In this document: piece after piece, positions 15,904-24,246 of the stretch
How positions within the stretch are numbered: position 1 is the stretch's first letter
How the letters are laid out: every line of letters begins with the position of its first letter
Assembly: GCA_051883555.1 (NCBI GenBank)
Contig: JBJETY010000052.1
Location: forward strand, 1 to 64,000
DNA: 64,000 nt
Source: CAG-917 sp051883555
GTDB taxonomy: Bacteria; Bacillota; Clostridia; Christensenellales; CAG-917
Reading direction: 5' to 3'
Position numbers and translations under genes: made by a program
The notes under the pieces: generated by a model
Told to the model about the DNA's origin: nothing
Seen by the model: only the letters and a program-made list of their open reading frames with translations
The model's database searches: none

Positions 15904-17655
15904 ATGTATTACAGAACACATAATTGCAATGAATTAAGAATAGAAAACGAAGGCGAAACCGTCAGATTGTCGGGTTGGCTTCATTCGGTCAGAGACCTCG
16001 GAGCGGTCGTATTTTTCGTACTCCGCGATTTTTACGGTATGACTCAGGTTGTTGCGTCTACCGACGAATTGAAAGAACAGATAAGAAATATTCCTCGTGA
16101 ATCTACTATAATGGTAGACGGCAAAGTAATTCGTCGTTCGAGTCCTAACAAAGAACTTCCGACGGGGCTTATAGAAATCGAACCTACGAAAATAGAGGTT
16201 TTGGGTTTGTGCGAAGAATTGCTTCCGTTTGAAATATCGACTTCTTTGCAGTCAAGAGAAGATACAAGATTAAAATACCGCTTTTTAGATTTAAGAAATC
16301 CGCTTAACAAAGATAAGATTGCTTTCAGAAGCAAGGTGGTTGCAAGTCTTAGAAGACGCATGACGGAAAGAGGATTTTTGGAAATTACGACTCCTATTCT
16401 GACGTCGTCGTCACCTGAAGGCGCAAGAGACTTTATCGTGCCGTCGAGACTTCATCCGGGAAAATTTTATGCCCTTCCGCAAGCACCGCAACAATATAAA
16501 CAACTTCTTATGACAAGCGGCTTTGACAGATATTTCCAGATTGCTCCGTGTTTCCGTGACGAAGACGCAAGAGCCGACCGCAGTCCGGGCGAGTTTTATC
16601 AGCTCGATATGGAAATGGCGTTTGCGACTCAAGACGACGTGTTCAAGGAAATGGAAGCCGTTATACCGGAAGTGTTTAAAGAGTTTTCAAATTGGAAAGT
16701 CGACGAAGCGCCTTTCAGACGCATTAAATACGACGACGCAATGCGCGACTACTGTTCCGATAAACCGGATCTCAGAAATCCGCTTATAATAAAAGACGTA
16801 ACGGACGAACTTGAAAAAGCGGCGCCGTTTATGGAAGGAAAAACCATAAAAGCGATTGTCGTAAACGATTTCAAAGGCACGAGAAAGCAAATCGACGGCT
16901 TTGTCGAAACGGCAAAACTTAACGGCGCTTCCAATATGTATTGGTTTAAGACGGACGAAAACGGAAATTTTGCAGGCGGTTTTGCAAAATTTGCAGAACC
17001 TGTTAAAGCTGCTCTTACTCAAAACCTTTCATTGTCCAAAAACGATTTTATCGCTCTGTTTGCAGAAGATAAAAAAGCCGTTGTCAAAGTTGCGGGATTT
17101 ATGCGCAACGAGATAGGAAACGCATTAGACCTTTTGGAAAAGGAAGCGTACCGTTTTTGCTGGATAGTCGATTTCCACATGTACGAAGAAAACGAGGAGA
17201 CGGGAGAAATAGAATTTTCGCACAATCCGTTCAGTATGCCACAAGGCGGAATGGAGGCTTTAGAATCTCAAAATCCGCTTGATATTCTGGCATATCAATA
17301 CGATATAGTTTGCAACGGCGTTGAACTTTCATCGGGCGCAGTCAGAAATCACGACCCTAAGATTATGGTTAAAGCGTTTGAAATTGCAGGTTACGGAGTC
17401 GACGTAATCGAAAAGAAATTCAACGCATTGTTCTCGGCGTTTAAATTCGGCGCTCCTCCTCACGCAGGCGTTGCACCGGGCGTAGACAGAATGGTTATGC
17501 TTTTGCTTAACGAACCGAGCATAAGAGAAATCATTGCTTTCCCTATGAATAAAAATGCGCAGGATTTGCTTATGAACGCGCCTTGCGAAGTTACGGAGCA
17601 GCAACTTAAAGACGTAAGCATAAAACTCGACGTAACCGAAAAAGAAGATAAATAA
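15904..17655 (+). CDS. aspS: Aspartyl-tRNA synthetase
   Basis: The 583-residue bacterial-type AspRS has an OB-fold (VRLSGWLHSVRDLGAVVFFVLRD), motif 2 in FRDEDARADRSPGEFYQLDMEMAF, and the bacterial GAD insertion around residues 290-410 (GFAKF, then VVKVAGFMRNEIG). Motif 3 is GVAPGVDRMVMLLL. The segment usually written EFTQLD or EFTQID reads EFYQLD. Since AsnRS and AsnA are also present, a discriminating AspRS would be enough, though that cannot be read from sequence alone. The start follows AAGGGA; a 277-nt gap without a gene separates it from asnA. Confidence 0.97.
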   Translation: MYYRTHNCNELRIENEGETVRLSGWLHSVRDLGAVVFFVLRDFYGMTQVVASTDELKEQIRNIPRESTIMVDGKVIRRSSPNKELPTGLIEIEPTKIEVLGLCEELLPFEISTSLQSREDTRLKYRFLDLRNPLNKDKIAFRSKVVASLRRRMTERGFLEITTPILTSSSPEGARDFIVPSRLHPGKFYALPQAPQQYKQLLMTSGFDRYFQIAPCFRDEDARADRSPGEFYQLDMEMAFATQDDVFKEMEAVIPEVFKEFSNWKVDEAPFRRIKYDDAMRDYCSDKPDLRNPLIIKDVTDELEKAAPFMEGKTIKAIVVNDFKGTRKQIDGFVETAKLNGASNMYWFKTDENGNFAGGFAKFAEPVKAALTQNLSLSKNDFIALFAEDKKAVVKVAGFMRNEIGNALDLLEKEAYRFCWIVDFHMYEENEETGEIEFSHNPFSMPQGGMEALESQNPLDILAYQYDIVCNGVELSSGAVRNHDPKIMVKAFEIAGYGVDVIEKKFNALFSAFKFGAPPHAGVAPGVDRMVMLLLNEPSIREIIAFPMNKNAQDLLMNAPCEVTEQQLKDVSIKLDVTEKEDK

Positions 17656-17771
17656 CAAGCAAAAAGCTATCAAAACCGCTACGGTTTGTTTGAAAACGAT
17701 AAAAGCGACGTTCTATAGTAGGATTGATACGCAAAGCGAAGAATTTAAAATTCCGTATAGCGTTAAAGAAG

Positions 17772-17808
17772 CCGAAAGATAAATTTATTATCTTTCGGTT
17801 TTTTATTT
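17772..17808 (+). terminator. Terminator of aspS
   Basis: CCGAAAGATAA (17772-17782) pairs with TTATCTTTCGG (17788-17798), followed by TTTTTTATTTTA. Confidence 0.92.
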
Positions 17809-17813
17809 TAAGA

Positions 17814-17878
17814 CACAGAAGAGTAAATTAAAATCACCGAAGAGTAAATTTTAAATCACAAAAGAGCAAATTTTAAAG
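17814..17878. repeat. Three degenerate ~21-bp tandem repeats
   Basis: The shared core is (GA)AGAGTAAATTTTAAATCAC, seen near 17817, 17839 and 17860 with scattered changes. It directly follows the aspS terminator. Confidence 0.65.
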
Positions 17879-18158
17879 TTAAAACGTTTCGAGAACTTTT
17901 TGATTTTAAACGAGCTAAATAAAAGATTTATAAAGATTATTGAATTTAATTCAAAAAAAGATTATGGAATAAATTAAAAAAACTATGGAATTATAATTTA
18001 AATTAAAGCTATGAAATTATAAATTTGATAAGAAAACGCATATATCCGAGCGGAACGGGTTTAGTGAAAAATAAAATAAAAATTAATGCAATTCATCTTA
18101 ATTTTGGTAGACGGAAATTTTAAAATTTGTTATAGTTAAGGTGTAATTCGAGGTGATT

Positions 18159-18641
18159 ATGAAAAAAGTTGGAATCTTAATGGGAAGTAAATCCGACTAC
18201 GACGTAGTCAAACAAGCGATAGACGTCTTGAGCGATTTTGGCGTAGAAACGGAGGTCCGCATTATATCCGCACACCGAACGCCCGATGAGGCAGACGAAT
18301 ATGCGTTGACTGCCATAGACAGAGGGATAGGCGTAATCATTGCCGCGGCGGGGAAAGCCGCACACCTTGGCGGAGTTTTAGCGGCGAGAACTACTTTACC
18401 CGTCATAGGTCTGCCGATACAGACTTCCATGATGGGAGGACTTGACAGCTTACTTTCTATCGTGCAGATGCCGCAAGGCGTGCCTGTAGCATGCGTGGGG
18501 GTAGGTGCGGGGCAAAATGCAGGGTTACTTGCAGTTCAAATGCTTGCCATAGAAAATACTACTCTTGCGACCAAATTGTCAGACTACAAGAAAGCTATGG
18601 CTGAAAAAATAATAAACGATGATAAAGCTCTGAAAGACTAA
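18159..18641 (+). CDS. purE: N5-carboxyaminoimidazole ribonucleotide mutase (PurE)
   Basis: This enzyme moves the carboxyl group of N5-CAIR to carbon 4 in purine synthesis. The 160-residue protein has GILMGSKSDYDVVK at the N-terminus, ISAHRTPDEADEYA (about residues 41-54) and AAGKAAHLGGVLAARTTLPVIG. SAHRTP, with arginine, is the pattern of class I PurE, which needs PurK; the CO2-using class II normally has lysine there. No purK lies in this window. I chose ATG 18159 (with GAGGTGAT just upstream) over GTG 18153. A terminator hairpin spans its stop codon. Confidence 0.96.
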   Translation: MKKVGILMGSKSDYDVVKQAIDVLSDFGVETEVRIISAHRTPDEADEYALTAIDRGIGVIIAAAGKAAHLGGVLAARTTLPVIGLPIQTSMMGGLDSLLSIVQMPQGVPVACVGVGAGQNAGLLAVQMLAIENTTLATKLSDYKKAMAEKIINDDKALKD

Positions 18642-18664
18642 GGTCTTATGGAGCTTTTTTATTT
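18624..18664 (+). terminator. Terminator spanning the purE stop codon
   Basis: AAGCTC (18625-18630) pairs with GAGCTT (18651-18656), and AAGAC (18634-18638) with GTCTT (18643-18647), followed by TTTTATTT. The purE stop is in the loop. It would cut expression of purC-purL below that of purE, or serve as a control point when ribosomes reach the stop codon. Confidence 0.7.
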
Positions 18665-18687
18665 AAAAACATATAAGGAGAAACAAA

Positions 18688-19401
18688 ATGGAAAAGAAAG
18701 AATTGCTCTATGAAGGTAAGGCAAAAAAGGTTTACGCAACAGACGACGAAAAGGTCGTTCTTGTAGATTACAAAGACGACGCTACCGCATTCAACGGACT
18801 TAAAAAAGGGACTATTTCGGGTAAAGGCGTAGTAAATAACAAAGTCACCAATTTCCTTATGAAAATGCTTGAAGGCAAAGGAATAAAGACGCATTACATC
18901 GAGCAACTTTCGGACAGAGAAACGCTTGTTAAAAAAGTTTCCATTGTTCCTATAGAAGTTATTGTCAGAAATATAGCGGCAGGCAGCCTTGCAAAAAGAT
19001 TGGGACTCGAGGAGGGAACGAAACTTAACAGCACCGTTCTGGAATTCTGCTATAAAAACGATGAATTGGGCGACCCTATGATAAACGATTATCATATAAA
19101 GGCGATAAATCTTGCAAGCGACGAAGAAATCAAAAAGATTACGGAAATGTCGTTTAAGATAAACGAAATCTTGTCTGAGTTTCTTGCAAAGTCGAATATC
19201 GAGCTTATCGATTTTAAACTTGAATTCGGCAGATTCGACGGCGACGTAATTTTGGCAGACGAAATAAGCCCGGACACTTGTCGTTTCTGGGACAGCGTCA
19301 CGAAACAAAAACTCGACAAAGACCGTTTCCGCAGAGATTTGGGCGGCGTCGAAGAAGCATATGCAGAAATTTTATCCAGACTTATGGGAGAAAAGATTTA
19401 G
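18688..19401 (+). CDS. purC: SAICAR synthetase (PurC)
   Basis: The 237-residue ATP-dependent ligase joins CAIR and aspartate. Signatures are LLYEGKAKKVYATDDEKVVLVDYKD at the N-terminus, EVIVRNIAAGSLAKRLG (about 90-106), LIDFKLEFGRFDGDVILADEISPDTCRFWD (about 172-201) and the DKDRFRRDLG end. ATG follows AAGGAG. purF begins 8 nt after its stop. Confidence 0.97.
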   Translation: MEKKELLYEGKAKKVYATDDEKVVLVDYKDDATAFNGLKKGTISGKGVVNNKVTNFLMKMLEGKGIKTHYIEQLSDRETLVKKVSIVPIEVIVRNIAAGSLAKRLGLEEGTKLNSTVLEFCYKNDELGDPMINDYHIKAINLASDEEIKKITEMSFKINEILSEFLAKSNIELIDFKLEFGRFDGDVILADEISPDTCRFWDSVTKQKLDKDRFRRDLGGVEEAYAEILSRLMGEKI

Positions 19402-19408
19402 GAGAATT

Positions 19409-20848
19409 ATGCAAACTGAAAGAACGAAAAAATTGCCGTTCGATAGTTTCAGCGAAGAATGCGGAGTAATAGGCATTCATTCGCCCGAAACTTACAACGT
19501 TGCCGCAACGGCGTATTACGGACTTTTCGCTCTGCAACACAGAGGACAGGAAAGTTGCGGCATTGCGGTTGGCAACGGCAAGAAAATCGAATATTACAAA
19601 AACATGGGATTGGTCCCCGAAGTTTTTACGGCTGAAAGGATATCGTCTCTTCCCGACGGAAACATAGCGATAGGACACGTCAGATATTCGACAACGGGAG
19701 CGAGCAAACTTTGCAACGCGCAACCGATATATTTCATCGGCAAATGCGGAAAGATGGCTTTGGCTCACAACGGAAACCTTATCAACGCAAAGGAATTAAG
19801 AAACGAGCTTATAAAAGAAAACGCCGTTTTTCAGACGTCGATAGACAGCGAAGTTATGGCGTCGCTCATCAATAAATACAGCGATGAAGGAATCGTCGAC
19901 GGCGTGCTTAAAGCGTGCAAACACTTTAAAGGCTCTTATTCTTTCGTGATTATGGGACAAGGCAAACTTATTGCCGTCCGCGACCCTTACGGAATAAGAC
20001 CGTTGTGTTTCGGAACAATCGGAGATAAATACGTCGTTGCAAGCGAAACCTGTGCTCTTGACAGCATCGGGGCAAAATTCGTAAGGGATATCGAACCGGG
20101 CGAAGTGCTTGTTTTTGACGGAAGCGGAATTGAATTTTACCGCATAGACAAACCTGTCGAGAAGAAAGCACACTGTATTTTCGAGTACGTATATTTTGCC
20201 CGTCCCGACAGCGAAATTGACGGTGTTTCCGTATATGAATCGAGAAAGGAATCGGGCAAGATTCTGGCAAGAAATTATCCTGTCGAAGCGGATATGGTGG
20301 CAGGCGTGCCTGACAGCGCTGTCGTTGCGGCAAGGGGATATAGCGAAGTATCGGGTATTCCGTACGGCGAAGCGTTGACAAAGAACAGATACGTCGGCAG
20401 AACTTTCATTCAGCCTGAACAGGGTATGAGAGAAAACAGCGTAAAGATTAAACTCAACGCATTGCGCAGTAACGTATGCGGAAAGAGAATAGTGCTTATA
20501 GACGATTCGATTGTTCGCGGTACGACAAGTAAAAAGATTGTGCAGATGTTAAAAGACGCAGGGGCAAAAGAAGTGCATTTGAGAATCAGTTCGCCTATAA
20601 CGAAACATCCGTGCTATTTCGGCATAGACACAAACGACTATTCGCAGCTTGTCGGGGCGTTCAGAACGGAAGAAGAAATACGCGAGTTTATCGGTTGCGA
20701 ATCTTTACATTATCTTACGATCGACGAATTGTGTCAGACGGTTCACCGCGACAAAAACGATTTTTGTCTCGGCTGTTTCAACGGAGAATATCCGTATATT
20801 GTAGAAAACGAAAAGGAAAAAGAAGACAAGCACATGCTTGACGATTAA
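19409..20848 (+). CDS. purF: Amidophosphoribosyltransferase (PurF)
   Basis: This 479-residue enzyme carries out the first committed step of purine synthesis: PRPP plus glutamine to phosphoribosylamine. A short propeptide precedes the nucleophile Cys18 (FSEECGVIGIHSPE). The glutaminase domain includes ALQHRGQESCGIA and GHVRYSTTG, and the PRPP loop is VLIDDSIVRGTTSKKIV. Cysteines matching the B. subtilis Fe-S ligands are present (HCIFEYVYFARPD, HPCYFGID, FCLGCFNGEYP), so an oxygen-sensitive 4Fe-4S cluster is likely. ATG 19409 follows GGAG at 19401; the frame is open further upstream but inside purC. Confidence 0.96.
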   Translation: MQTERTKKLPFDSFSEECGVIGIHSPETYNVAATAYYGLFALQHRGQESCGIAVGNGKKIEYYKNMGLVPEVFTAERISSLPDGNIAIGHVRYSTTGASKLCNAQPIYFIGKCGKMALAHNGNLINAKELRNELIKENAVFQTSIDSEVMASLINKYSDEGIVDGVLKACKHFKGSYSFVIMGQGKLIAVRDPYGIRPLCFGTIGDKYVVASETCALDSIGAKFVRDIEPGEVLVFDGSGIEFYRIDKPVEKKAHCIFEYVYFARPDSEIDGVSVYESRKESGKILARNYPVEADMVAGVPDSAVVAARGYSEVSGIPYGEALTKNRYVGRTFIQPEQGMRENSVKIKLNALRSNVCGKRIVLIDDSIVRGTTSKKIVQMLKDAGAKEVHLRISSPITKHPCYFGIDTNDYSQLVGAFRTEEEIREFIGCESLHYLTIDELCQTVHRDKNDFCLGCFNGEYPYIVENEKEKEDKHMLDD

Positions 20849-20857
20849 GGAGTTATT

Positions 20858-21880
20858 ATGGCAATTTCATATAGCGACAGCGGCGTTGACGTAACGCGCG
20901 GTTATAAAGCGGTAGAATTGATGAAGAAACACGTCAAAGAAACGTATGACGGAAACGTTCTTGGCGATTTAGGTTCGTTCGGCGGTTTTTACGATATCAG
21001 CGGCGAAAAGATAAAAGAGCCCGTTCTCGTTGCAGGTTGCGACGGCGTCGGAACGAAACTTAAATATGCTTTCATAACGGACAAACACGATACGGTGGGA
21101 ATAGACGCCGTGGCAATGTGCGTAAACGATATCGTATGCCAGGGAGCAAGACCGTTGTTTTTCCTCGATTATTTCGCAACGGGAAAACTTGACCCGGAAA
21201 AAGTTGCGTCTGTTGTAAAAGGAGTAGCGGACGGCTGTAAAATTTCCGGCTGTGCGTTAATAGGCGGAGAGACTGCCGAAATGCCGTCTTTTTATCCTGA
21301 CGGCGAATACGATATGGCAGGCTTTGCGGTCGGCATAGTCGATAAGCAAAAAGTTATCAACGGAAAGAATATCGTGCCGGGCGATTGCCTTATAGGTCTT
21401 GAATCCAGCGGCGTACATTCAAACGGTTTTTCGCTTATCAGAAAACTTTTCGGCGAAAGCGAAAGCGACGTAAACGTATACGATGAAAGATTGGGAAAGA
21501 CGGTGGGCGAAGCGCTTTTAGAGCCTACGAGAATTTACGTTAAAACCGTGTTGTCTCTTATGCAAAAAGTCGAGATTAAGGGCATTGCTCACATAACGGG
21601 CGGCGGATTTATCGAAAACATACCGAGAGTGTTCCCTGAGAACGTAGGTTGTGAAATTTACAGAGACAGCTATAAGCTCAGCACGCTGTTTGAAATTATA
21701 AAAGAGAAATCACAGCTTGAAGACGAACAGCTTTACAATACGTTCAATATGGGTATCGGAATGGTTCTGGTCGTTGACGAAGCCGACAAAGATAAGACTT
21801 TGAAAGAGCTTGAAAGCCTTGGAGAAAAGGCGCACGTAATCGGCAAAACGATTGTGGGCAAGGGAGTTGTTTTAAAGTGA
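20858..21880 (+). CDS. purM: AIR synthetase (PurM)
   Basis: The 340-residue enzyme closes the imidazole ring, turning FGAM into AIR with ATP. The N-terminus SYSDSGVDVTRGYKAVELMK, the glycine-rich LVAGCDGVGTKLKYAF, the GGETAEMPSFY segment (about 135-145) and HITGGGFIENIPRV are typical. ATG follows AAGGAG. The stop overlaps the purN start (GTGA). Confidence 0.97.
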   Translation: MAISYSDSGVDVTRGYKAVELMKKHVKETYDGNVLGDLGSFGGFYDISGEKIKEPVLVAGCDGVGTKLKYAFITDKHDTVGIDAVAMCVNDIVCQGARPLFFLDYFATGKLDPEKVASVVKGVADGCKISGCALIGGETAEMPSFYPDGEYDMAGFAVGIVDKQKVINGKNIVPGDCLIGLESSGVHSNGFSLIRKLFGESESDVNVYDERLGKTVGEALLEPTRIYVKTVLSLMQKVEIKGIAHITGGGFIENIPRVFPENVGCEIYRDSYKLSTLFEIIKEKSQLEDEQLYNTFNMGIGMVLVVDEADKDKTLKELESLGEKAHVIGKTIVGKGVVLK

Positions 21881-22467
21881 AAAGGGTAGCGGTGTTTTGC
21901 AGCGGCGGCGGAACGGATTTTCAATCAATTATCGACGCTAACGAAAAAGAGCCGTTTTGCACTCTTGCCTTGCTCGTTGCGTCGAAGGATGGAATCGGGG
22001 CAATGGATAGGGCAAAAAGACACGGAATAAAGAGCGTGGTTTTTGCTAAAAAAGAAAACGTCACCTATGAAGAGACGTTCGCTAAAATAAACGATTTTTT
22101 AACCGCTGAAAAAATAGATTTTATCGTGCTTGCAGGGTATCTTTCGATACTTGACGAAAAATTCGTAGCCAAGTGGAAAGGCAGAATCATAAACATACAT
22201 CCGAGTCTTATTCCGTCCTTTTGCGGTAAAGGGTATTACGGACTTAAAGTCCATGAAGCGGCGATAAAAAGGGGCGTAAAGATTTCGGGAGCGACGGTGC
22301 ATTTCGTCGACGAAGGGGCAGATACCGGAAAAATTATTATGCAAAGGGCGGTTGAAGTCTTAGACGGAGATACGGCGGAAAGTTTGCAAAAAAGAATACT
22401 CGAAATCGAGCATCAGATGTTACCGGAAGCCGTAAAAGGACTTGTCGAAGGAAAATATAAGCTTTAA
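21877..22467 (+). CDS. purN: Phosphoribosylglycinamide formyltransferase (PurN)
   Basis: The 196-residue enzyme uses 10-formyl-THF to formylate GAR. VAVFCSGGGTDFQSIIDAN opens the fold; the catalytic segment is INIHPSLIPSFCGKGYYG (about 106-123, with the Asn-His pair), and VHFVDEGADTGKIIMQRAV carries the conserved aspartate. The start codon is GTG, overlapping the purM stop, so the two are translationally coupled. The GKGYYGLKVHEAA version of the loop is one I associate with Clostridia. Confidence 0.95.
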   Translation: MKRVAVFCSGGGTDFQSIIDANEKEPFCTLALLVASKDGIGAMDRAKRHGIKSVVFAKKENVTYEETFAKINDFLTAEKIDFIVLAGYLSILDEKFVAKWKGRIINIHPSLIPSFCGKGYYGLKVHEAAIKRGVKISGATVHFVDEGADTGKIIMQRAVEVLDGDTAESLQKRILEIEHQMLPEAVKGLVEGKYKL

Positions 22468-22470
22468 AAA

Positions 22471-22539
22471 TCGGTCTGAAAAATTACGGCAAAAATCGGT
22501 ATTTATACGGGCGAAAAAAGACCTTTGCCGTCAAACCGA
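22471..22539 (+). other. Structured element between purN and purH
   Basis: TCGGT (22471-22475) can pair with ACCGA (22535-22539), enclosing ACGGCAAA (22486-22493) with TTTGCCGT (22524-22531). No U-tract follows, so it is not a plain terminator. It may stabilise the upstream message or mask a processing site. Confidence 0.45.
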
Positions 22540-22618
22540 GTTTGGTAGAACAATTAAAAACGAATAAAAAAACAAATTAAAAAGTTATAAATTAAGAAGC
22601 GTAAATAAGGAGATAAAA

Positions 22619-24154
22619 ATGAAAAAAAGAGCACTTATAAGCGTATCGGACAAAAACGGAATAGTTGAACTTGCAAAAGAGTTGGAAGCATTGGGATATG
22701 AAATCATATCGACGGGCGGAACGCAAAAGACGCTTTCGGAGAACGGCGTAAAAGTTATCGGAATCAGCGAAATTACCGGCTTTCCCGAATGCCTTGACGG
22801 AAGAGTAAAAACTTTACATCCTGCCGTTCATGCCGGACTTCTTGCAATGCGTTCGAACAGCGAGCATATGGCGTCGCTTGAAAAACTCAATATCAATACG
22901 ATTGATATTGTGGTTGTAAACCTTTATCCGTTTAAAAAGACAATTATGAAAGAGGACGTTGATTTTCAGACTGCGGTTGAAAATATCGATATCGGCGGTC
23001 CGACAATGCTCAGAAGTGCGGCAAAAAATTTCCAGGACGTTATAGTTATGGTTGACCCGACCGATTACGCCAAAGTACTTTCAGAACTCAAAGGCGGAGA
23101 AGTCAGTCTTGAAACGAAGAAATATCTTATGTATAAAGTTTTTGCGCACACGGCAGTTTACGACAGTTTGATTTCAAATTATCTTGCGTCGAAGCTCGAT
23201 ATAAAATTTCCTGAAACGATTACGCTTGCTTACAGAAAGGCACAGGACATGCGTTACGGCGAAAATCCTCATCAGGGTGCGGCTTTTTACGGCGACGAGT
23301 TGCCGAAAGCTACGTCTATAACGCAGGCAAAACAACTTCACGGAAAGGAGTTGAGTTATAACAATATCAACGACACAAACGGCGCTTTGGAACTTTTAAG
23401 AGAATTCGACACGCCTGCAGTTGTAGCCGTAAAGCACGCGAACCCGTGCGGAGTTGGAACGGGAAAGACGATATACGAAGCGTATATGAAAGCGTACGAA
23501 GCGGATAAGGTTTCGATTTTCGGAGGAATTATTGCAATCAACGGCATCGTCGATAAGGCGACGGCAGAAGAGATAAATAAGATTTTCGTCGAGATAGTCG
23601 TAGCAAAAGGCTTTGACAAGGACGCGCTTGAAATTCTTGAACAAAAGAAGAATATAAGACTTCTCGAATTGCCTGAAATCAACGGGGCAAGAGATAACTT
23701 TATCGACATGAAAAAGGTATACGGCGGAATGCTTATGCAGGACGGCGACGTCGAACTTTACGATAAAGCGGACGTCAAAGTCGTAACGAAGAAACAACCG
23801 ACGGAAGCGGAAAAGGAACAGCTCGATTTCTGTTGGAAAGTTGTAAAACATACGAAGTCAAACGCAATAGTCATAGGAAAAGATTATGCGACGGCAGGAA
23901 TAGGCGCAGGACAGACAAACAGAATATGGGCGACGAATCAAGCCATAGAACATGCCGGCGAAAAGGCTAGCGGTTGCGTTATGGCGTCGGACGCATTCTT
24001 CCCGTTCCCTGATTGTGTTGAGGCGGCGGCGAAAGCGGGAATTACGGCAATCATACAGCCGGGCGGAAGCGTAAACGACGAATTGTCGATAAAGGCATGC
24101 GACGAAGCCGGCATAGCGATGATTTTCGTCGGCAAACGTCATTTTAAACATTGA
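22619..24154 (+). CDS. purH: Bifunctional AICAR transformylase / IMP cyclohydrolase (PurH)
   Basis: The 511-residue protein performs the last two steps to IMP. The N-terminal cyclohydrolase (residues 1-195) shows ALISVSDKNGIVELAKEL and GRVKTLHPAVHAGLL. The transformylase part has MRYGENPHQGAAFY, AVKHANPCGVGTG (the Lys-His catalytic pair) and ends KRHFKH. Length is typical. ATG follows AAGGAG, after a 151-nt gap with the stem structure noted at 22471-22539. Confidence 0.97.
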   Translation: MKKRALISVSDKNGIVELAKELEALGYEIISTGGTQKTLSENGVKVIGISEITGFPECLDGRVKTLHPAVHAGLLAMRSNSEHMASLEKLNINTIDIVVVNLYPFKKTIMKEDVDFQTAVENIDIGGPTMLRSAAKNFQDVIVMVDPTDYAKVLSELKGGEVSLETKKYLMYKVFAHTAVYDSLISNYLASKLDIKFPETITLAYRKAQDMRYGENPHQGAAFYGDELPKATSITQAKQLHGKELSYNNINDTNGALELLREFDTPAVVAVKHANPCGVGTGKTIYEAYMKAYEADKVSIFGGIIAINGIVDKATAEEINKIFVEIVVAKGFDKDALEILEQKKNIRLLELPEINGARDNFIDMKKVYGGMLMQDGDVELYDKADVKVVTKKQPTEAEKEQLDFCWKVVKHTKSNAIVIGKDYATAGIGAGQTNRIWATNQAIEHAGEKASGCVMASDAFFPFPDCVEAAAKAGITAIIQPGGSVNDELSIKACDEAGIAMIFVGKRHFKH

Positions 24155-24246
24155 TAGACAGAATTGATTCGAGCGGTAAATTTTACGCTAAAAGTCAAAA
24201 CGACGATAAACGCATAAAAAACAATTTTCAAAAAGGTCATAAACAT

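Larger units (their letters stand above)
17656..18158. other. Repeat-rich spacer between aspS and purE
   Basis: The gap holds a terminator (17772-17808), an array of three degenerate 21-22 bp repeats (17814-17878), a second set of roughly 25-bp AT-rich repeats (about 17930-18035), and the purE ribosome binding site GAGGTGAT. I searched it for the conserved loops of a purine riboswitch and saw none. Confidence 0.6.

Noticed and set aside
17656..18158. Purine riboswitch ahead of purE
   Set aside because: The conserved loop sequences of the aptamer were not found, and AT-rich repeats fill the space.
24151..24246. N-terminal extension of PurD
   Set aside because: The lysine-rich extra 32 residues have no counterpart in PurD and start inside the purH end; ATG 24247 fits the fold.
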